A DNA stretch of 64,000 bases from Sphaerotilus mobilis. GTDB taxonomy: Bacteria; Pseudomonadota; Gammaproteobacteria; Burkholderiales; Burkholderiaceae_C. A model generated the notes under the pieces. That model did no database searches, was not told where the DNA came from, and saw nothing but the letters and a program-made list of their open reading frames with translations. Numbering within the stretch: the stretch's first letter is position 1; each line of letters begins with the position of its first letter. The stretch covers positions 372,001 through 436,000 of the forward strand of contig NZ_SGWV01000009.1 of NCBI RefSeq assembly GCF_004216565.1, written 5' to 3'. Both the position numbers and the translations under genes were made by a program. This document shows positions 37,843 to 45,821 of this stretch, piece by piece.

Positions 37843-37876
37843 GAAAAAGGCCACCCGACGGATGCCGGGTGGCCTT
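37843..37876 (-). terminator. intrinsic terminator after the cytochrome c gene
   Basis: Read on the minus strand, an 11-bp perfect stem (AAGGCCACCCG with CGGGTGGCCTT, arms 37866-37876 and 37847-37857) with an 8-base loop is followed by a run of T. It lies 38 bases after the cytochrome c stop and separates that operon from uvrA. Confidence 0.88.
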
Positions 37877-37914
37877 GGAAGGTCTGCGGGGTCCGTGGAC
37901 GACCCCGAGACACG

Positions 37915-38277
37915 TCAGTCCGGCGGAGGGACGACGTCGATCTTCAGGCTGGCGTACCAGGCGGCCAGGTTGGCGATGTCCACATCGCTGAGCGGCCGGG
38001 CCATCACGTTCATGACCTCGTGGCGGCGGGCGCCGCTGCGGAAGGCCTTGAGCTGGGCGTCGAGGTAGATCGCCGGTTGACCGGCCAGATGGGGCGCGTC
38101 CGGCGTCTGGCCCATGCCGAGCGGACCGTGGCAGGTCGCGCACATGCCCGCCTTCTGCCGGCCGGCGACCGGGTCAGCGGCGAGCGCCGATCCGCTCGCC
38201 GCCGCCAGACCTGAGGCCAGGGCCAGGGTCGTCAGGGTCGCCGCAACAGCGTCCCGTCCTGCTTGAAACACCTTCAT
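37915..38277 (-). CDS. periplasmic class I cytochrome c
   Basis: This 120-aa exported protein has a signal peptide (hydrophobic core TLTTLALASGLAAASGSALA, cleavage near ALA-AD, residue about 30). It carries one haem-binding CATCH motif (about residues 42-46). The axial Met lies probably in VMNVMARPLSD, and DIANLAAWYASL is the usual C-terminal helix. It should carry electrons in the periplasm. It lies 20 bases after the PQQ-type sugar dehydrogenase on the same strand, and is the natural electron acceptor for that enzyme. A strong terminator follows. Confidence 0.9.
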   Translation of the reverse strand: MKVFQAGRDAVAATLTTLALASGLAAASGSALAADPVAGRQKAGMCATCHGPLGMGQTPDAPHLAGQPAIYLDAQLKAFRSGARRHEVMNVMARPLSDVDIANLAAWYASLKIDVVPPPD

Positions 38278-38297
38278 GCGGCGGTCCTTCCCCGGCG

Positions 38298-39581
38298 TCA
38301 GTTGCTGTAGCTGATGCGGTAGATCGCACCGGCGTAGTCGTCCGACACCAGCAGCGAGCCGTCCTTCCAGACCGCCACGTCGACCGGGCGGCCACGGTAG
38401 CTGCCGGTCTCGGCGTCGAGGAAGCCTTCCGCGAAGGTCTCCAGCGCGCCGGCCGTGCCGTCGGCCTTGATCGGCACGAACTGCACCAGACCGCCGGACG
38501 GCTTGGTGCGGTTCCACGAGCCGTGTGCCGCGATGAACACGCCGCCCTGGTACTTCGCCGGGAACTGCTTGCCGGTGTAGAAGTTCATGCCCAGCTGCGC
38601 CTGGTGGGCCGGCAGCTCGACCTGCGGCTTGGTCCACTGCGCCGGCGGCTGCATGCCCTTCAGGTCAGGCGCCGCGCCGGTGCCGGCGATCTGGGTGTTG
38701 TTGCCGTGGATGTAGGGATAGCCGAAGTGCTCGCCGCCCGCCTTGGTGATGCGGTTGAGTTCACCCGGGGGGATGTCGTCGCCCATGCCGTCGGTCTGGT
38801 TGTCGGTGAACCAGACCGTCTTGTCCTTCGGGTTGATGTCCATGCCCACCGAGTTGCGCACGCCCCTGGCGACCACCTCACGGCCGGAGCCGTCAAACGG
38901 GTTCAGCCGGATCATGCCGCCGATGCCGAGCTTCTCGAACTCGGCGATCTTCTCCTTGGGCTGCACGTTGAAAGGCTGACCCAGCGTGATGTGCAGCTTG
39001 CCGTCATCGCTGACCCGGCAGGTGCGCGCACCGTGGTTGAAGCTCTCATGCTCGGTGGGAATCAGCGCGCCCTGCGGCACCGCCTCGATCACCGCGACGT
39101 CCGGGCCTTCGTAGAAGAACTCGGCGGCCGGGAAGTTCAGGACCCGGTTGTGCTCGACGACGATCAGGAAGCCGTCCTTGGTCCAGCACACGCCGTTGGG
39201 CACCTTGAAGTTCAGGCCCGGGGCAAAGGACTTGACCTCGTCGGCGACACCGTCGCTGTTGCGGTCGGTGACGGCCCAGACGGACGTCTTGCGGGTGCCG
39301 ACGAAGAGCATGTTGGTGCTGGGCGCCACCGCCATGTGACGGGCATCGGGCACGACCGCAAACAGCTCGATCTTGAAGCCCGGCGGCAGCTTCACCTTTT
39401 CCAGGTTCTTGCGGATCGCGTTGGCGTTGCGCCCTTCCTGGGCGACCACCGGCAGATTCAGATCGGTGGTGGCGACCTTGAACTGCTTCATCTTCTCGAT
39501 GGTCTGGGCCTGCACGCCAGCTACGGCCAGCATGGCCGCCAGCGCAACCCCACCCACGGCAAACAAGGAACGGTGCTTCAT
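38298..39581 (-). CDS. exported PQQ-dependent sugar dehydrogenase-like beta-propeller protein
   Basis: This 427-aa exported protein has a signal peptide (LFAVGGVALAAMLAVAGVQA, cleavage near residue 26). The mature part is a six-bladed propeller of the soluble glucose/aldose dehydrogenase type: IELFAVVPDARHMAVAP, NGVCWTKDGFLIVVEHNRV, GVRNSVGMDINP, WFTDNQTDGMGDD, the EHFGYPYIHG block, AAHGSWNRTKPSG and FLDAETGSYRGRPVDVAV. These are hallmarks of the family that oxidises sugars with PQQ. No PQQ synthesis gene is in the window. It is co-transcribed with the cytochrome c downstream. A parS-like site lies 27 bases upstream of its start. Confidence 0.85.
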   Translation of the reverse strand: MKHRSLFAVGGVALAAMLAVAGVQAQTIEKMKQFKVATTDLNLPVVAQEGRNANAIRKNLEKVKLPPGFKIELFAVVPDARHMAVAPSTNMLFVGTRKTSVWAVTDRNSDGVADEVKSFAPGLNFKVPNGVCWTKDGFLIVVEHNRVLNFPAAEFFYEGPDVAVIEAVPQGALIPTEHESFNHGARTCRVSDDGKLHITLGQPFNVQPKEKIAEFEKLGIGGMIRLNPFDGSGREVVARGVRNSVGMDINPKDKTVWFTDNQTDGMGDDIPPGELNRITKAGGEHFGYPYIHGNNTQIAGTGAAPDLKGMQPPAQWTKPQVELPAHQAQLGMNFYTGKQFPAKYQGGVFIAAHGSWNRTKPSGGLVQFVPIKADGTAGALETFAEGFLDAETGSYRGRPVDVAVWKDGSLLVSDDYAGAIYRISYSN

Positions 39582-39607
39582 GTCTGAGTCTCCACGGTTT
39601 GATCGTC

Positions 39608-39621
39608 GTTTCACGTGAAAC
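39608..39621. promoter_or_regulatory. parS-like site 1
   Basis: GTTTCACGTGAAAC is a perfect 14-bp palindrome and the core of the bacterial centromere consensus TGTTTCACGTGAAACA; the outermost bases differ (C and C). It is intergenic, upstream of the PQQ dehydrogenase gene and 6 kb from parA. Confidence 0.85.
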
Positions 39622-39751
39622 CACTGCGTCCGACGTTCACGCAGCAGCCATCCGGCCGCCCCCGCCATCGGCGGCGGAGTTGCCTGAATCCCTGAAATCT
39701 GGAGAGCCGACCCGCACGTCCACAAGACGCGCCTGCCGGCAAACAGCGGCG

Positions 39752-40099
39752 CTAGCTGCGCGCGGCCATCGGCACCACCTGTGGCCGGGCGAGCGGCTGA
39801 ACCTTCGCGACCACGGGTTCGTCGGCCTGCAGGTTGTCGATCTGGCGGCGCATGAAACGCATGCAGGTCACGCGCAGGAAGGACGCGAAGTTCGGCACCT
39901 CGCCGCGATGGGCCACGATCTCGTCGTGCAGCTGGACGATCAGCGCGTTGGTCGTGCGGTCCTCGGCGGCGGCCATCTCGGCCAAGGTGTCCCACACCAT
40001 GTTCTCCAGCCGGATGCTGGTCAGCACACCGTGGATCCGGATGGTCCGGGTGCGCTGTTCATAGAGGATGGGATCAGCCTTGACGAAAAACTCGCACAT
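39752..40099 (-). CDS. ribbon-helix-helix domain protein (RHH_4 type)
   Basis: This 115-aa protein contains IRIHGVLTSIRLENMVWDTL, then AEMAAAEDRTTNALIVQLHD and NFASFLRVTCMRFM. The strand-helix-helix pattern with a conserved SIRLE start fits the RHH_4 group of small DNA-binding proteins. It may be a transcription regulator. The start at 40099 has GGAG upstream. The 341 bases upstream (40100-40440) hold no gene but include an 11-bp tandem repeat and a Fur-like box that belong to the divergent DUF2061 gene. Confidence 0.75.
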   Translation of the reverse strand: MCEFFVKADPILYEQRTRTIRIHGVLTSIRLENMVWDTLAEMAAAEDRTTNALIVQLHDEIVAHRGEVPNFASFLRVTCMRFMRRQIDNLQADEPVVAKVQPLARPQVVPMAARS

Positions 40100-40300
40100 G
40101 CGGAACTCCTGTCGTGTGCTTCCTGACACCGCTCCTGACTCCGCAGACCGGAGCTGCCGGGAGACCGTTACAGCGGAGTTTCTCCGCTGGTTTGCAGGCT
40201 CTGGTGATAGTTGGCTACCTACGCGGGAAGATCCCAAGCACACAGGTCGCCCAGGCGACAAGGTGACGCGCCCGCGCTGGGACAAGCGTTCGACACGGCC

Positions 40301-40355
40301 CTCATGCGGCCCTGATGTGGACCTGATGTGGACCTGATGCGACCCTAATGCAGCC
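40301..40355. repeat. five tandem copies of an 11-bp unit
   Basis: Five adjacent 11-mers start at 40301, 40312, 40323, 40334 and 40345. Units 2 and 3 are identical (CTGATGTGGAC); the others differ by two or three bases (CTCATGCGGCC, CTGATGCGACC, CTAATGCAGCC). The period is close to one DNA turn, so a protein could bind all units on one face. The repeat lies about 85-140 bases upstream of the DUF2061 gene. Confidence 0.85.
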
Positions 40356-40404
40356 ATTGCCAGACCCGATCCCGCTCGGCCAGCGGGCATGAGATCCTTC
40401 TCTT

Positions 40405-40423
40405 GTTGCGAATCATTCTCAAG
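40405..40423 (+). promoter_or_regulatory. Fur-box-like site upstream of DUF2061
   Basis: GTTGCGAATCATTCTCAAG contains the GAATCATTCTC core often seen in betaproteobacterial Fur boxes and matches the centre (AATCATT) of the 19-bp consensus. It sits 17 bases before the DUF2061 start codon, in the promoter area. Iron control of that gene is therefore possible; the match is imperfect. Confidence 0.5.
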
Positions 40424-40440
40424 AAGACAGGAGTTCCACC

Positions 40441-40668
40441 ATGGCCAAGTCGGCAACCTTCGGCGTCATGCACCTCGGCATTGCCTTTGGCGTCAGCTAC
40501 GGACTGACCGGAAGTTGGCAGATCGCAGGCGCCATCACCGTGGTCGAGCCCATCGTCAACACGGTCGCGCACTATTTCTTCGACCGCTGGTGGGAAGGTC
40601 GCCAGCAGCCTCGCGAGGTTCGCATCGACGCGCCGTCACCCGGCTACGGGGCCTCGGTCAGCGCCTGA
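40441..40668 (+). CDS. DUF2061 small membrane protein
   Basis: This 75-aa protein has two hydrophobic segments (FGVMHLGIAFGVSYGLTG and AGAITVVEPIVNTVAHYFF) and the family ending HYFFDRWWEG. DUF2061 proteins are small inner-membrane proteins of unknown role. An AGGAG ribosome-binding site lies 8 bases before the ATG. A Fur-like box overlaps the likely promoter, and an 11-bp tandem repeat lies further upstream. Confidence 0.8.
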   Translation: MAKSATFGVMHLGIAFGVSYGLTGSWQIAGAITVVEPIVNTVAHYFFDRWWEGRQQPREVRIDAPSPGYGASVSA

Positions 40669-40694
40669 TCGAGCCGGGTCAGCGGCACAACGCC

Positions 40695-40973
40695 TCAGGG
40701 TCGCGTCGCCTGTTCCAGGCGCGTCAGCCAGGTCATCGCGTGGACGCGGTCGGTGCCACACATCTCCAGGCCGGGTTGCAGGCCGGCGCAGACCGCCGGG
40801 CGCTCGGGCGAGCCGAAGAGGCGGCAACGCAGGTCCGCATCGAGCTGCACGCAGGGCACGCCGGCCGGCTTGCCGTCGGGCATGCCGGGGATGGCGCTGC
40901 TGATCGACGGTGCGGTGCAGCAGGCACCGCAGTGCGGTCGGCAGATGAAGACGGGCGGCGGCGTGGGCGGCAT
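40695..40973 (-). CDS. YkgJ-family cysteine-cluster protein
   Basis: This 92-aa protein is of the YkgJ/CxxCxxCC group. It has [15 protein letters not shown] near the N-terminus, [19 protein letters not shown] in the middle and further Cys residues in [13 protein letters not shown]. These eight or so Cys are thought to bind zinc or an iron-sulfur cluster; the function is unknown. It converges with DUF2061 and diverges from the YecA-like gene (93 bases apart). Confidence 0.85.
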   Translation of the reverse strand: MPPTPPPVFICRPHCGACCTAPSISSAIPGMPDGKPAGVPCVQLDADLRCRLFGSPERPAVCAGLQPGLEMCGTDRVHAMTWLTRLEQATRP

Positions 40974-41066
40974 CGCCAAATGATAGGCAGGCCACCCTTC
41001 CGGTCGCCGGAGCGGCGCCCCGGGCGTGCCACACTGACGGCCCTCCGCGCCAGCCGATCGACTGCC

Positions 41067-41720
41067 ATGAAGCACCCGCAATACAACCCCGCCCTGCCCA
41101 ACGAGCCCCTCAGCGACGCCGAGGTCGACCAGCTCGACAGCCTGCTCGCCAAGGTCGACAGCGATGCCGTGCTCGATGTCGAATCGCTCGACGGCTACCT
41201 GACCGGCCTGCTGGTCAGCCCGCAGCTGCCGGCCTCGGACGTCTGGCTGTCGCGGATCTGGGGCGGCGACGAGGACAGCGAGCCGCCCTTCCCCAGCGGC
41301 AAGCAGACCAAGAAGGTGGTGCAACTCGCGCTGCGCATGATGGCCGGCACAGACCGCCAACTGCGCGGCGACATGTCGCGCTTCGAGCCCTGGTTCGGTG
41401 TGGCCGAGTCGGGCCCCGAAGAATGGGTCGATGCCCAGGTCTGGTGTGCCGGTTTCCTGCTGGCGCTGGACCTCTGCGCCGACCAGTGGCAACACGACTG
41501 GGACCTGCCCGAGGTGGCGCTGGCGCTGCGCCCGATCGTGCTGCTGGGCGGCGACGAGCTGGCGCCCGAGGACTCCGCCCTGGTCGCCACGCCGGCCCAG
41601 CGCGACGAGTGGAGCCGCCAGGTGCCGGACTCGATCGAGGCGCTGCTGCGCCACTGGCATCCGACAAGGCTGGACCCGGCCGTCGCCGCCGACCCGAGCG
41701 ACGACGCGGCCGACGCCTGA
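41067..41720 (+). CDS. YecA/UPF0149-family protein
   Basis: This 217-aa protein is of the YecA/YgfB (UPF0149) family. It has [15 protein letters not shown] at the start, the family hallmark [16 protein letters not shown] (about residues 44-59), FEPWF and a helical region with [11 protein letters not shown]. Many YecA proteins end in an SEC-C zinc motif; none is seen here. The role is unknown. The start at 41067 is the first Met with the family N-terminus. The next gene follows after 25 bases. Confidence 0.82.
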   Translation: MKHPQYNPALPNEPLSDAEVDQLDSLLAKVDSDAVLDVESLDGYLTGLLVSPQLPASDVWLSRIWGGDEDSEPPFPSGKQTKKVVQLALRMMAGTDRQLRGDMSRFEPWFGVAESGPEEWVDAQVWCAGFLLALDLCADQWQHDWDLPEVALALRPIVLLGGDELAPEDSALVATPAQRDEWSRQVPDSIEALLRHWHPTRLDPAVAADPSDDAADA

Positions 41721-41745
41721 TCGCCGCACCGCCATCCGCCCGGCC

Positions 41746-42276
41746 ATGGATGCGAGCACCGTCGAACACGCGCTGCGCCTGGTCGCCGGCTATGGCGATG
41801 CGGTGCGCGAGCAGGTCCGCACGCTGGCGCTGTCCGGCGGACTGCCTGAACGACTGGCCCGGCGCTACCCGGAACGCCACATCGTGCGCACCGACGCCGC
41901 GCTCTACGACTACACCCAGGCGCTCAAGTCACGCTTTCTGAAGAGTGCGCCGCCGCTGGCCAAGGTGGTCTACGCGGCCCGGCTGGACGTGATCCAGAAC
42001 GCGCTCGGCACCCACACGACCATCGCCCGGGTGCAAGGCGGACAGCTCAAGGCCAAGCGCGAGATCCGCATTGCCGCGCTGTTCCGCGATGCGCCGCCCG
42101 AGTTCCTGAAGATGATCGTCGTGCACGAACTCGCCCACCTGCGCGAGCGTGAACACGACCGCGCCTTCTACGCGCTGTGTTGCCACATGGAGCCGGACTA
42201 CCACCAGCTGGAGTTCGACCTGCGCCTGCACCTGATCGCGCTGGCGCTGGACAAGGCCGCTCCGCGCATCGCCTGA
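41746..42276 (+). CDS. YgjP-like zinc metallopeptidase
   Basis: This 176-aa protein has the zincin motif HELAH with a third ligand in [11 protein letters not shown], as in YgjP/SprT-like M48-type metallopeptidases. [13 protein letters not shown] and [17 protein letters not shown] mark the core. The role is unknown, though E. coli YgjP has been linked to uridine-containing nucleotide binding. It is in one direction with the YecA-like gene. A parS-like site lies 16 bases after its stop. Confidence 0.78.
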   Translation: MDASTVEHALRLVAGYGDAVREQVRTLALSGGLPERLARRYPERHIVRTDAALYDYTQALKSRFLKSAPPLAKVVYAARLDVIQNALGTHTTIARVQGGQLKAKREIRIAALFRDAPPEFLKMIVVHELAHLREREHDRAFYALCCHMEPDYHQLEFDLRLHLIALALDKAAPRIA

Positions 42277-42292
42277 TCCGGCGCCCTGGCGC

Positions 42293-42308
42293 TGTTTCAC
42301 GTGGAACC
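42293..42308. promoter_or_regulatory. parS-like site 2
   Basis: TGTTTCACGTGGAACC matches the parS consensus TGTTTCACGTGAAACA at 14 of 16 positions (differences at positions 12 and 16). It lies between the YgjP-like gene and mnmG. Confidence 0.8.
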
Positions 42309-42389
42309 GTGCAGGGCCTCCCGGGCGGCGCGGGTGACTTGTCCACAGGCCCTCCCTAAAATCGTGGGTTGTCCAAGCAGGTAGCCCAG

Positions 42390-44378
42390 ATGCTCTATCC
42401 CCAGGAATTCGACGTGATCGTGGTCGGCGGCGGCCATGCCGGCACCGAGGCCGCGCTCGCCGCCGCGCGCATGGGCGCGAGCACCTTGCTGCTGACCCAC
42501 AACATCGAGACGCTGGGCCAGATGAGCTGCAACCCGTCGATCGGCGGGATCGGCAAGGGTCACCTCGTCAAGGAAGTTGACGCGCTCGGCGGTGCGATGG
42601 CGGCGGCCACGGACGAGTCCGGCATCCAGTTCCGCATCCTGAACTCCAGCAAGGGCCCCGCCGTGCGGGCGACCCGGGCGCAGGCCGATCGCATCCTCTA
42701 CAAGGCCGCCATCCGCCAGCGGCTGGAGAACCAGCCGAAGCTGTGGCTGTTCCAGCAAGCCGTCGATGACCTGATGGTGGAAGGCGACCGCGTCGTCGGC
42801 GCCGTCACCCAGGTCGGCATCCGCTTCCGCAGCCGCACCGTCGTGCTGACCGCCGGCACCTTCCTGGACGGCAAGATCCATGTCGGCCTGAACAACTACC
42901 CGGCCGGACGCGCCGGAGACCCGCCCGCCGTCAGCCTGTCGAGCCGGCTCAAGGAGCTGAAGCTGCCGCAAGGCCGCCTCAAGACCGGCACGCCGCCGCG
43001 CATCGACGGCCGCTCGATCGACTTCAGCCGCCTGACCGAACAACCCGGCGACCTGGACCCGGTGCCCGTCTTCAGCTTCCTCGGCCACGCCGGGCAGCAC
43101 CCGCGCCAGGTGCCCTGCTGGATCACCCACACCAGCGAGCAGACACACGCCATCCTGCGCACCGGGTTCGACCGCAGCCCCATGTTCACTGGCGTGATCG
43201 AGGGCGTCGGCCCGCGCTACTGCCCCAGCATCGAAGACAAGATCAACCGCTTCGCCGACAAGGACAGCCACCAGATCTTCCTGGAGCCCGAAGGCCTGAC
43301 GACGAACGAGTACTACCCGAACGGCATCTCGACCTCCCTGCCCTTCGACATCCAGCTCGCCGCCGTGCGCACCCTGCCGGGCCTGGAACACGCCCACATC
43401 CTGCGGCCCGGCTACGCCATCGAATACGACTACTTCGACCCGCGCGAGCTGAGCGCGAGCTTCGAGTCCAAGGCGATCGGCGGCCTGTTCTTCGCAGGCC
43501 AGATCAACGGCACGACCGGCTACGAAGAAGCCGCCGCCCAGGGCCTGCACGCCGGCGCCAACGCCGCTCTGCAGGCACGCGGCGACGGCCCGCTGACGCT
43601 GCGTCGTGATCAGGCCTACCTCGGTGTGCTGGTCGACGACCTGATCACCAAGGGCGTGACCGAGCCCTATCGCATGTTCACCAGCCGGGCCGAGTTCCGT
43701 CTGCAACTGCGCGAAGACAACGCCGATCTGCGCCTGACCGAGCTGGGCCGGCAGATCGGTCTGGTCGACGATCTGCGTTGGGAAGCCTTCAACCGCAAGC
43801 GCGACGCGCTGGCGCGCGAGACCGAGCGGCTGAAGTCGACCTGGGTGCACCCCGGCATCCTTGATGCGGCTCAGGCCGAGCGGCTGCTGGGCAAGGCCCT
43901 GGAGCGCGAATACAACCTGACCGACCTGCTGCGCCGGCCCGGCGTCGGCTACGACGCGGTCGCCGAAGTGGCCGCCCTCGCCCGCCCGCACACGGCGCCG
44001 GACGAGCGTGTTTCACGTGAAACGCTGATCGCCCGCCTCGGCACGACGCTGGCCGATGCGGTCATCGAGCAGCTGGAGATCGCGACCAAATACGCCGGCT
44101 ACATCGACAAGCAAAACGACGAAGTCATGCGCGCCGCCCACTACGAACACCTGCGCCTGCCCGCCGAGCTGGACTACGCCCAGGTCACCGCCCTGTCCTT
44201 CGAGGTTCGCCAGAAGCTGGCCAAGCACCGGCCGGAGACGCTGGGCCAGGCCTCGCGGGTGTCGGGCATCACCCCGGCCGCGATCTCGCTGCTGCTGGTC
44301 CACCTGAAGAAGGGCAAGTACAAGGGCTTCGACAAGATGGTCGGCACCCCGGCAGAAACGGCCAGCGATGTCGGCTGA
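42390..44378 (+). CDS. mnmG: MnmG (GidA), tRNA uridine-5-carboxymethylaminomethyl modification enzyme
   Basis: This 662-aa FAD enzyme, with MnmE, installs cmnm5 on U34 of several tRNAs. The FAD fold [19 protein letters not shown] is at residues 10-28. [47 protein letters not shown] and [21 protein letters not shown] are hallmark blocks. The C-terminal domain ends with [21 protein letters not shown]. The start was set at the Met of MLYPQEFD; an upstream TTG is in frame. It overlaps rsmG by 11 bases. A parS site is embedded in the coding sequence at 44009-44024. Confidence 0.97.
   Translation: MLYPQEFDVIVVGGGHAGTEAALAAARMGASTLLLTHNIETLGQMSCNPSIGGIGKGHLVKEVDALGGAMAAATDESGIQFRILNSSKGPAVRATRAQADRILYKAAIRQRLENQPKLWLFQQAVDDLMVEGDRVVGAVTQVGIRFRSRTVVLTAGTFLDGKIHVGLNNYPAGRAGDPPAVSLSSRLKELKLPQGRLKTGTPPRIDGRSIDFSRLTEQPGDLDPVPVFSFLGHAGQHPRQVPCWITHTSEQTHAILRTGFDRSPMFTGVIEGVGPRYCPSIEDKINRFADKDSHQIFLEPEGLTTNEYYPNGISTSLPFDIQLAAVRTLPGLEHAHILRPGYAIEYDYFDPRELSASFESKAIGGLFFAGQINGTTGYEEAAAQGLHAGANAALQARGDGPLTLRRDQAYLGVLVDDLITKGVTEPYRMFTSRAEFRLQLREDNADLRLTELGRQIGLVDDLRWEAFNRKRDALARETERLKSTWVHPGILDAAQAERLLGKALEREYNLTDLLRRPGVGYDAVAEVAALARPHTAPDERVSRETLIARLGTTLADAVIEQLEIATKYAGYIDKQNDEVMRAAHYEHLRLPAELDYAQVTALSFEVRQKLAKHRPETLGQASRVSGITPAAISLLLVHLKKGKYKGFDKMVGTPAETASDVG
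44009..44024. promoter_or_regulatory. parS-like site 3 (inside mnmG)
   Basis: TGTTTCACGTGAAACG matches parS at 15 of 16 positions; only the last base differs. It is read as part of the mnmG codons for the VSRET segment. Confidence 0.92.
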
Positions 44379-45024
44379 TCGCACCCAGCTGCAGACCGGT
44401 GCCACGACGCTCGGCACACCGATCAGCGACGCACAAGCCGACACGCTGCTGGCCTATCTGGCGCTGCTGCAGCGCTGGAACGCGGTCTACAACCTGACCG
44501 CCATCCGCGACCCGCAGCAGATGCTGGTGCAGCACCTGCTCGACAGCCTGTCGGTGCTGGCGCCGCTGGACCGGCACCGCGCCACGCTCGGTGCCCCGGC
44601 GATCCGGCTGCTGGACGTCGGCTCCGGCGGCGGCCTGCCGGGCGTGGTCGTCGCCGTGCTGCGGCCGGACGTGGCCGTCACCTGCGTCGACACGGTCGGC
44701 AAGAAGGCGACCTTCATCCGCCAGGTGGCCGCCGAGCTGCGTCTGCCCAATCTGCAGGCCCGCCATGCCCGGGTCGAGGAACTGAAGGACCCGCCCTTCG
44801 ACGTCATCACCGCCCGCGCCTTCGCCTCGCTGGCGGACCTGGTCCGGCTGACGCGCGCTCTGCTGGCGCCCGGCGCCTGCTGGATGGCGATGAAGGGCCA
44901 GCATCCGCAAACCGAGATCGACGCCTTGCCGGCCGATGTCACCGTGTTTCACGTGGAACCGCTGAAGGTCCCGCAGCTGGATGCCGAACGCTGCCTGATC
45001 TGGATGCGCCCGGCGACTGTTTGA
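44368..45024 (+). CDS. rsmG: RsmG (GidB), 16S rRNA m7G527 methyltransferase
   Basis: This 218-aa SAM-dependent methyltransferase modifies G527 of 16S rRNA; loss is known to give low-level streptomycin resistance. It contains [17 protein letters not shown], the SAM site [17 protein letters not shown] (about residues 80-96), [10 protein letters not shown] and ITARAFASL. Length and order are normal for the family. It starts 11 bases before the mnmG stop, so translation is coupled. A parS-like site is embedded near its 3' end, and a hairpin overlaps its stop codon. Confidence 0.95.
   Translation: MSADRTQLQTGATTLGTPISDAQADTLLAYLALLQRWNAVYNLTAIRDPQQMLVQHLLDSLSVLAPLDRHRATLGAPAIRLLDVGSGGGLPGVVVAVLRPDVAVTCVDTVGKKATFIRQVAAELRLPNLQARHARVEELKDPPFDVITARAFASLADLVRLTRALLAPGACWMAMKGQHPQTEIDALPADVTVFHVEPLKVPQLDAERCLIWMRPATV
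44945..44960. promoter_or_regulatory. parS-like site 4 (inside rsmG)
   Basis: TGTTTCACGTGGAACC is identical to site 2 and matches parS at 14 of 16 positions. It encodes part of the VFHVEP segment near the end of RsmG. It is the site nearest to parA, about 0.86 kb away. Confidence 0.82.
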
Positions 45025-45035
45025 CGCAACAGTCG
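45014..45035 (+). terminator. hairpin over the rsmG stop codon
   Basis: CGACTGTT (45014-45021) and AACAGTCG (45028-45035) form an 8-bp stem whose 6-base loop begins with the TGA stop. It shares bases with a 14-bp palindrome, GTCGGCGCGCCGAC (45032-45045), so the two folds exclude each other. There is no T tract. It may attenuate read-through into lysE and parA. Confidence 0.4.
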
Positions 45036-45148
45036 GCGCGCCGACGGTCCCACCGCATCGCTTGGGCTCGCGCGCGACGGATGCCGTGACAGGCATCTGC
45101 GGTACGCTCGATCGCCCCTGATCCACGGCCTTCCGAAAGACCTTCTCC

Positions 45149-45760
45149 ATGCTCGGCATCGCGGACTTCGGCGCCTTTTGCGCCGCCATCGTCGTCTTCC
45201 TCGCCCTGCCCGGACCGGGCACCTTCGCGCTGCTGGGCGCCACCGGACAAGGCGGTTTCAAGGCCGGCAGCGCCGCGACCTTCGGCCTGATCGTCGGTGA
45301 CCAGGTCCTGCTGTGGTTGGCCGTTGCGGGCGTTGCCGCGCTGATGGCCGCGACGCCCTGGCTGTTCGACGCGGTGCGCTGGGCCGGCGCCGCCTACCTG
45401 GCGTGGATCGGCTGGAAGCTGCTGGTCGCCAAGGAGGGCGAAGACGCCAGCCCCGTCAAGATCGCCCCCAGCCACTACTTCCGCCAGGCCCTGCTGATCA
45501 CCCTGCTCAACCCCAAGGCCATCGTGTTCTACATGGCCTTCTTCCCGCTCTTCATCGACCCAGCCACCCACCTCGGCCTGCCGACCTTCGCGGCCATGGC
45601 CGTGACCATCGCGGTCATCACCGCGCTGTGGTGCCTGACCTTGTGTGCCTTCGCCGAACGCATCGCCGGGCACGTCCGGGCGCATCGCCGGCTGGCCCTG
45701 CTGCTGCAACGCGGCGCCGGTCTCTGCCTGATCGGCTTCGGCCTGCGCATGGTGCGCTGA
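45149..45760 (+). CDS. LysE/RhtB-family amino-acid exporter (parA-linked)
   Basis: This 203-aa membrane protein has five to six hydrophobic helices. The family hallmark PGPGTFALLGATGQGGFKAG is at about residues 21-40, and WAGAAYLAWIGWKLL and ALLITLLNPKAIVFYMAFFP follow. LysE/RhtB proteins export amino acids or related compounds. It sits between rsmG and parA, a position seen in related Burkholderiales. The substrate is not known. Confidence 0.88.
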   Translation: MLGIADFGAFCAAIVVFLALPGPGTFALLGATGQGGFKAGSAATFGLIVGDQVLLWLAVAGVAALMAATPWLFDAVRWAGAAYLAWIGWKLLVAKEGEDASPVKIAPSHYFRQALLITLLNPKAIVFYMAFFPLFIDPATHLGLPTFAAMAVTIAVITALWCLTLCAFAERIAGHVRAHRRLALLLQRGAGLCLIGFGLRMVR

Positions 45761-45821
45761 GCCTCGTCCGTCCGCCCCTCGCCCCTCTGACCTTCCCCCA
45801 CCGCTCCCAGACCGCGCACCC

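Noticed and set aside
33261-37844. 1527-codon open frame on the plus strand opposite uvrA
   Set aside because: It is antisense to a well-supported UvrA gene and its protein is Gln/Arg/Ala/Gly-rich with no domain. GC-rich codon bias leaves the antisense frame open.
37841-37880. Small peptide gene starting ATGAAAAAGGCC
   Set aside because: It is the A-rich flank and stem of the minus-strand terminator of the cytochrome c gene. There is no ribosome-binding site or conserved coding pattern.
40301-40355. CRISPR array
   Set aside because: Units are 11 bp and contiguous with no spacers. It is a tandem repeat. No cas gene is present.
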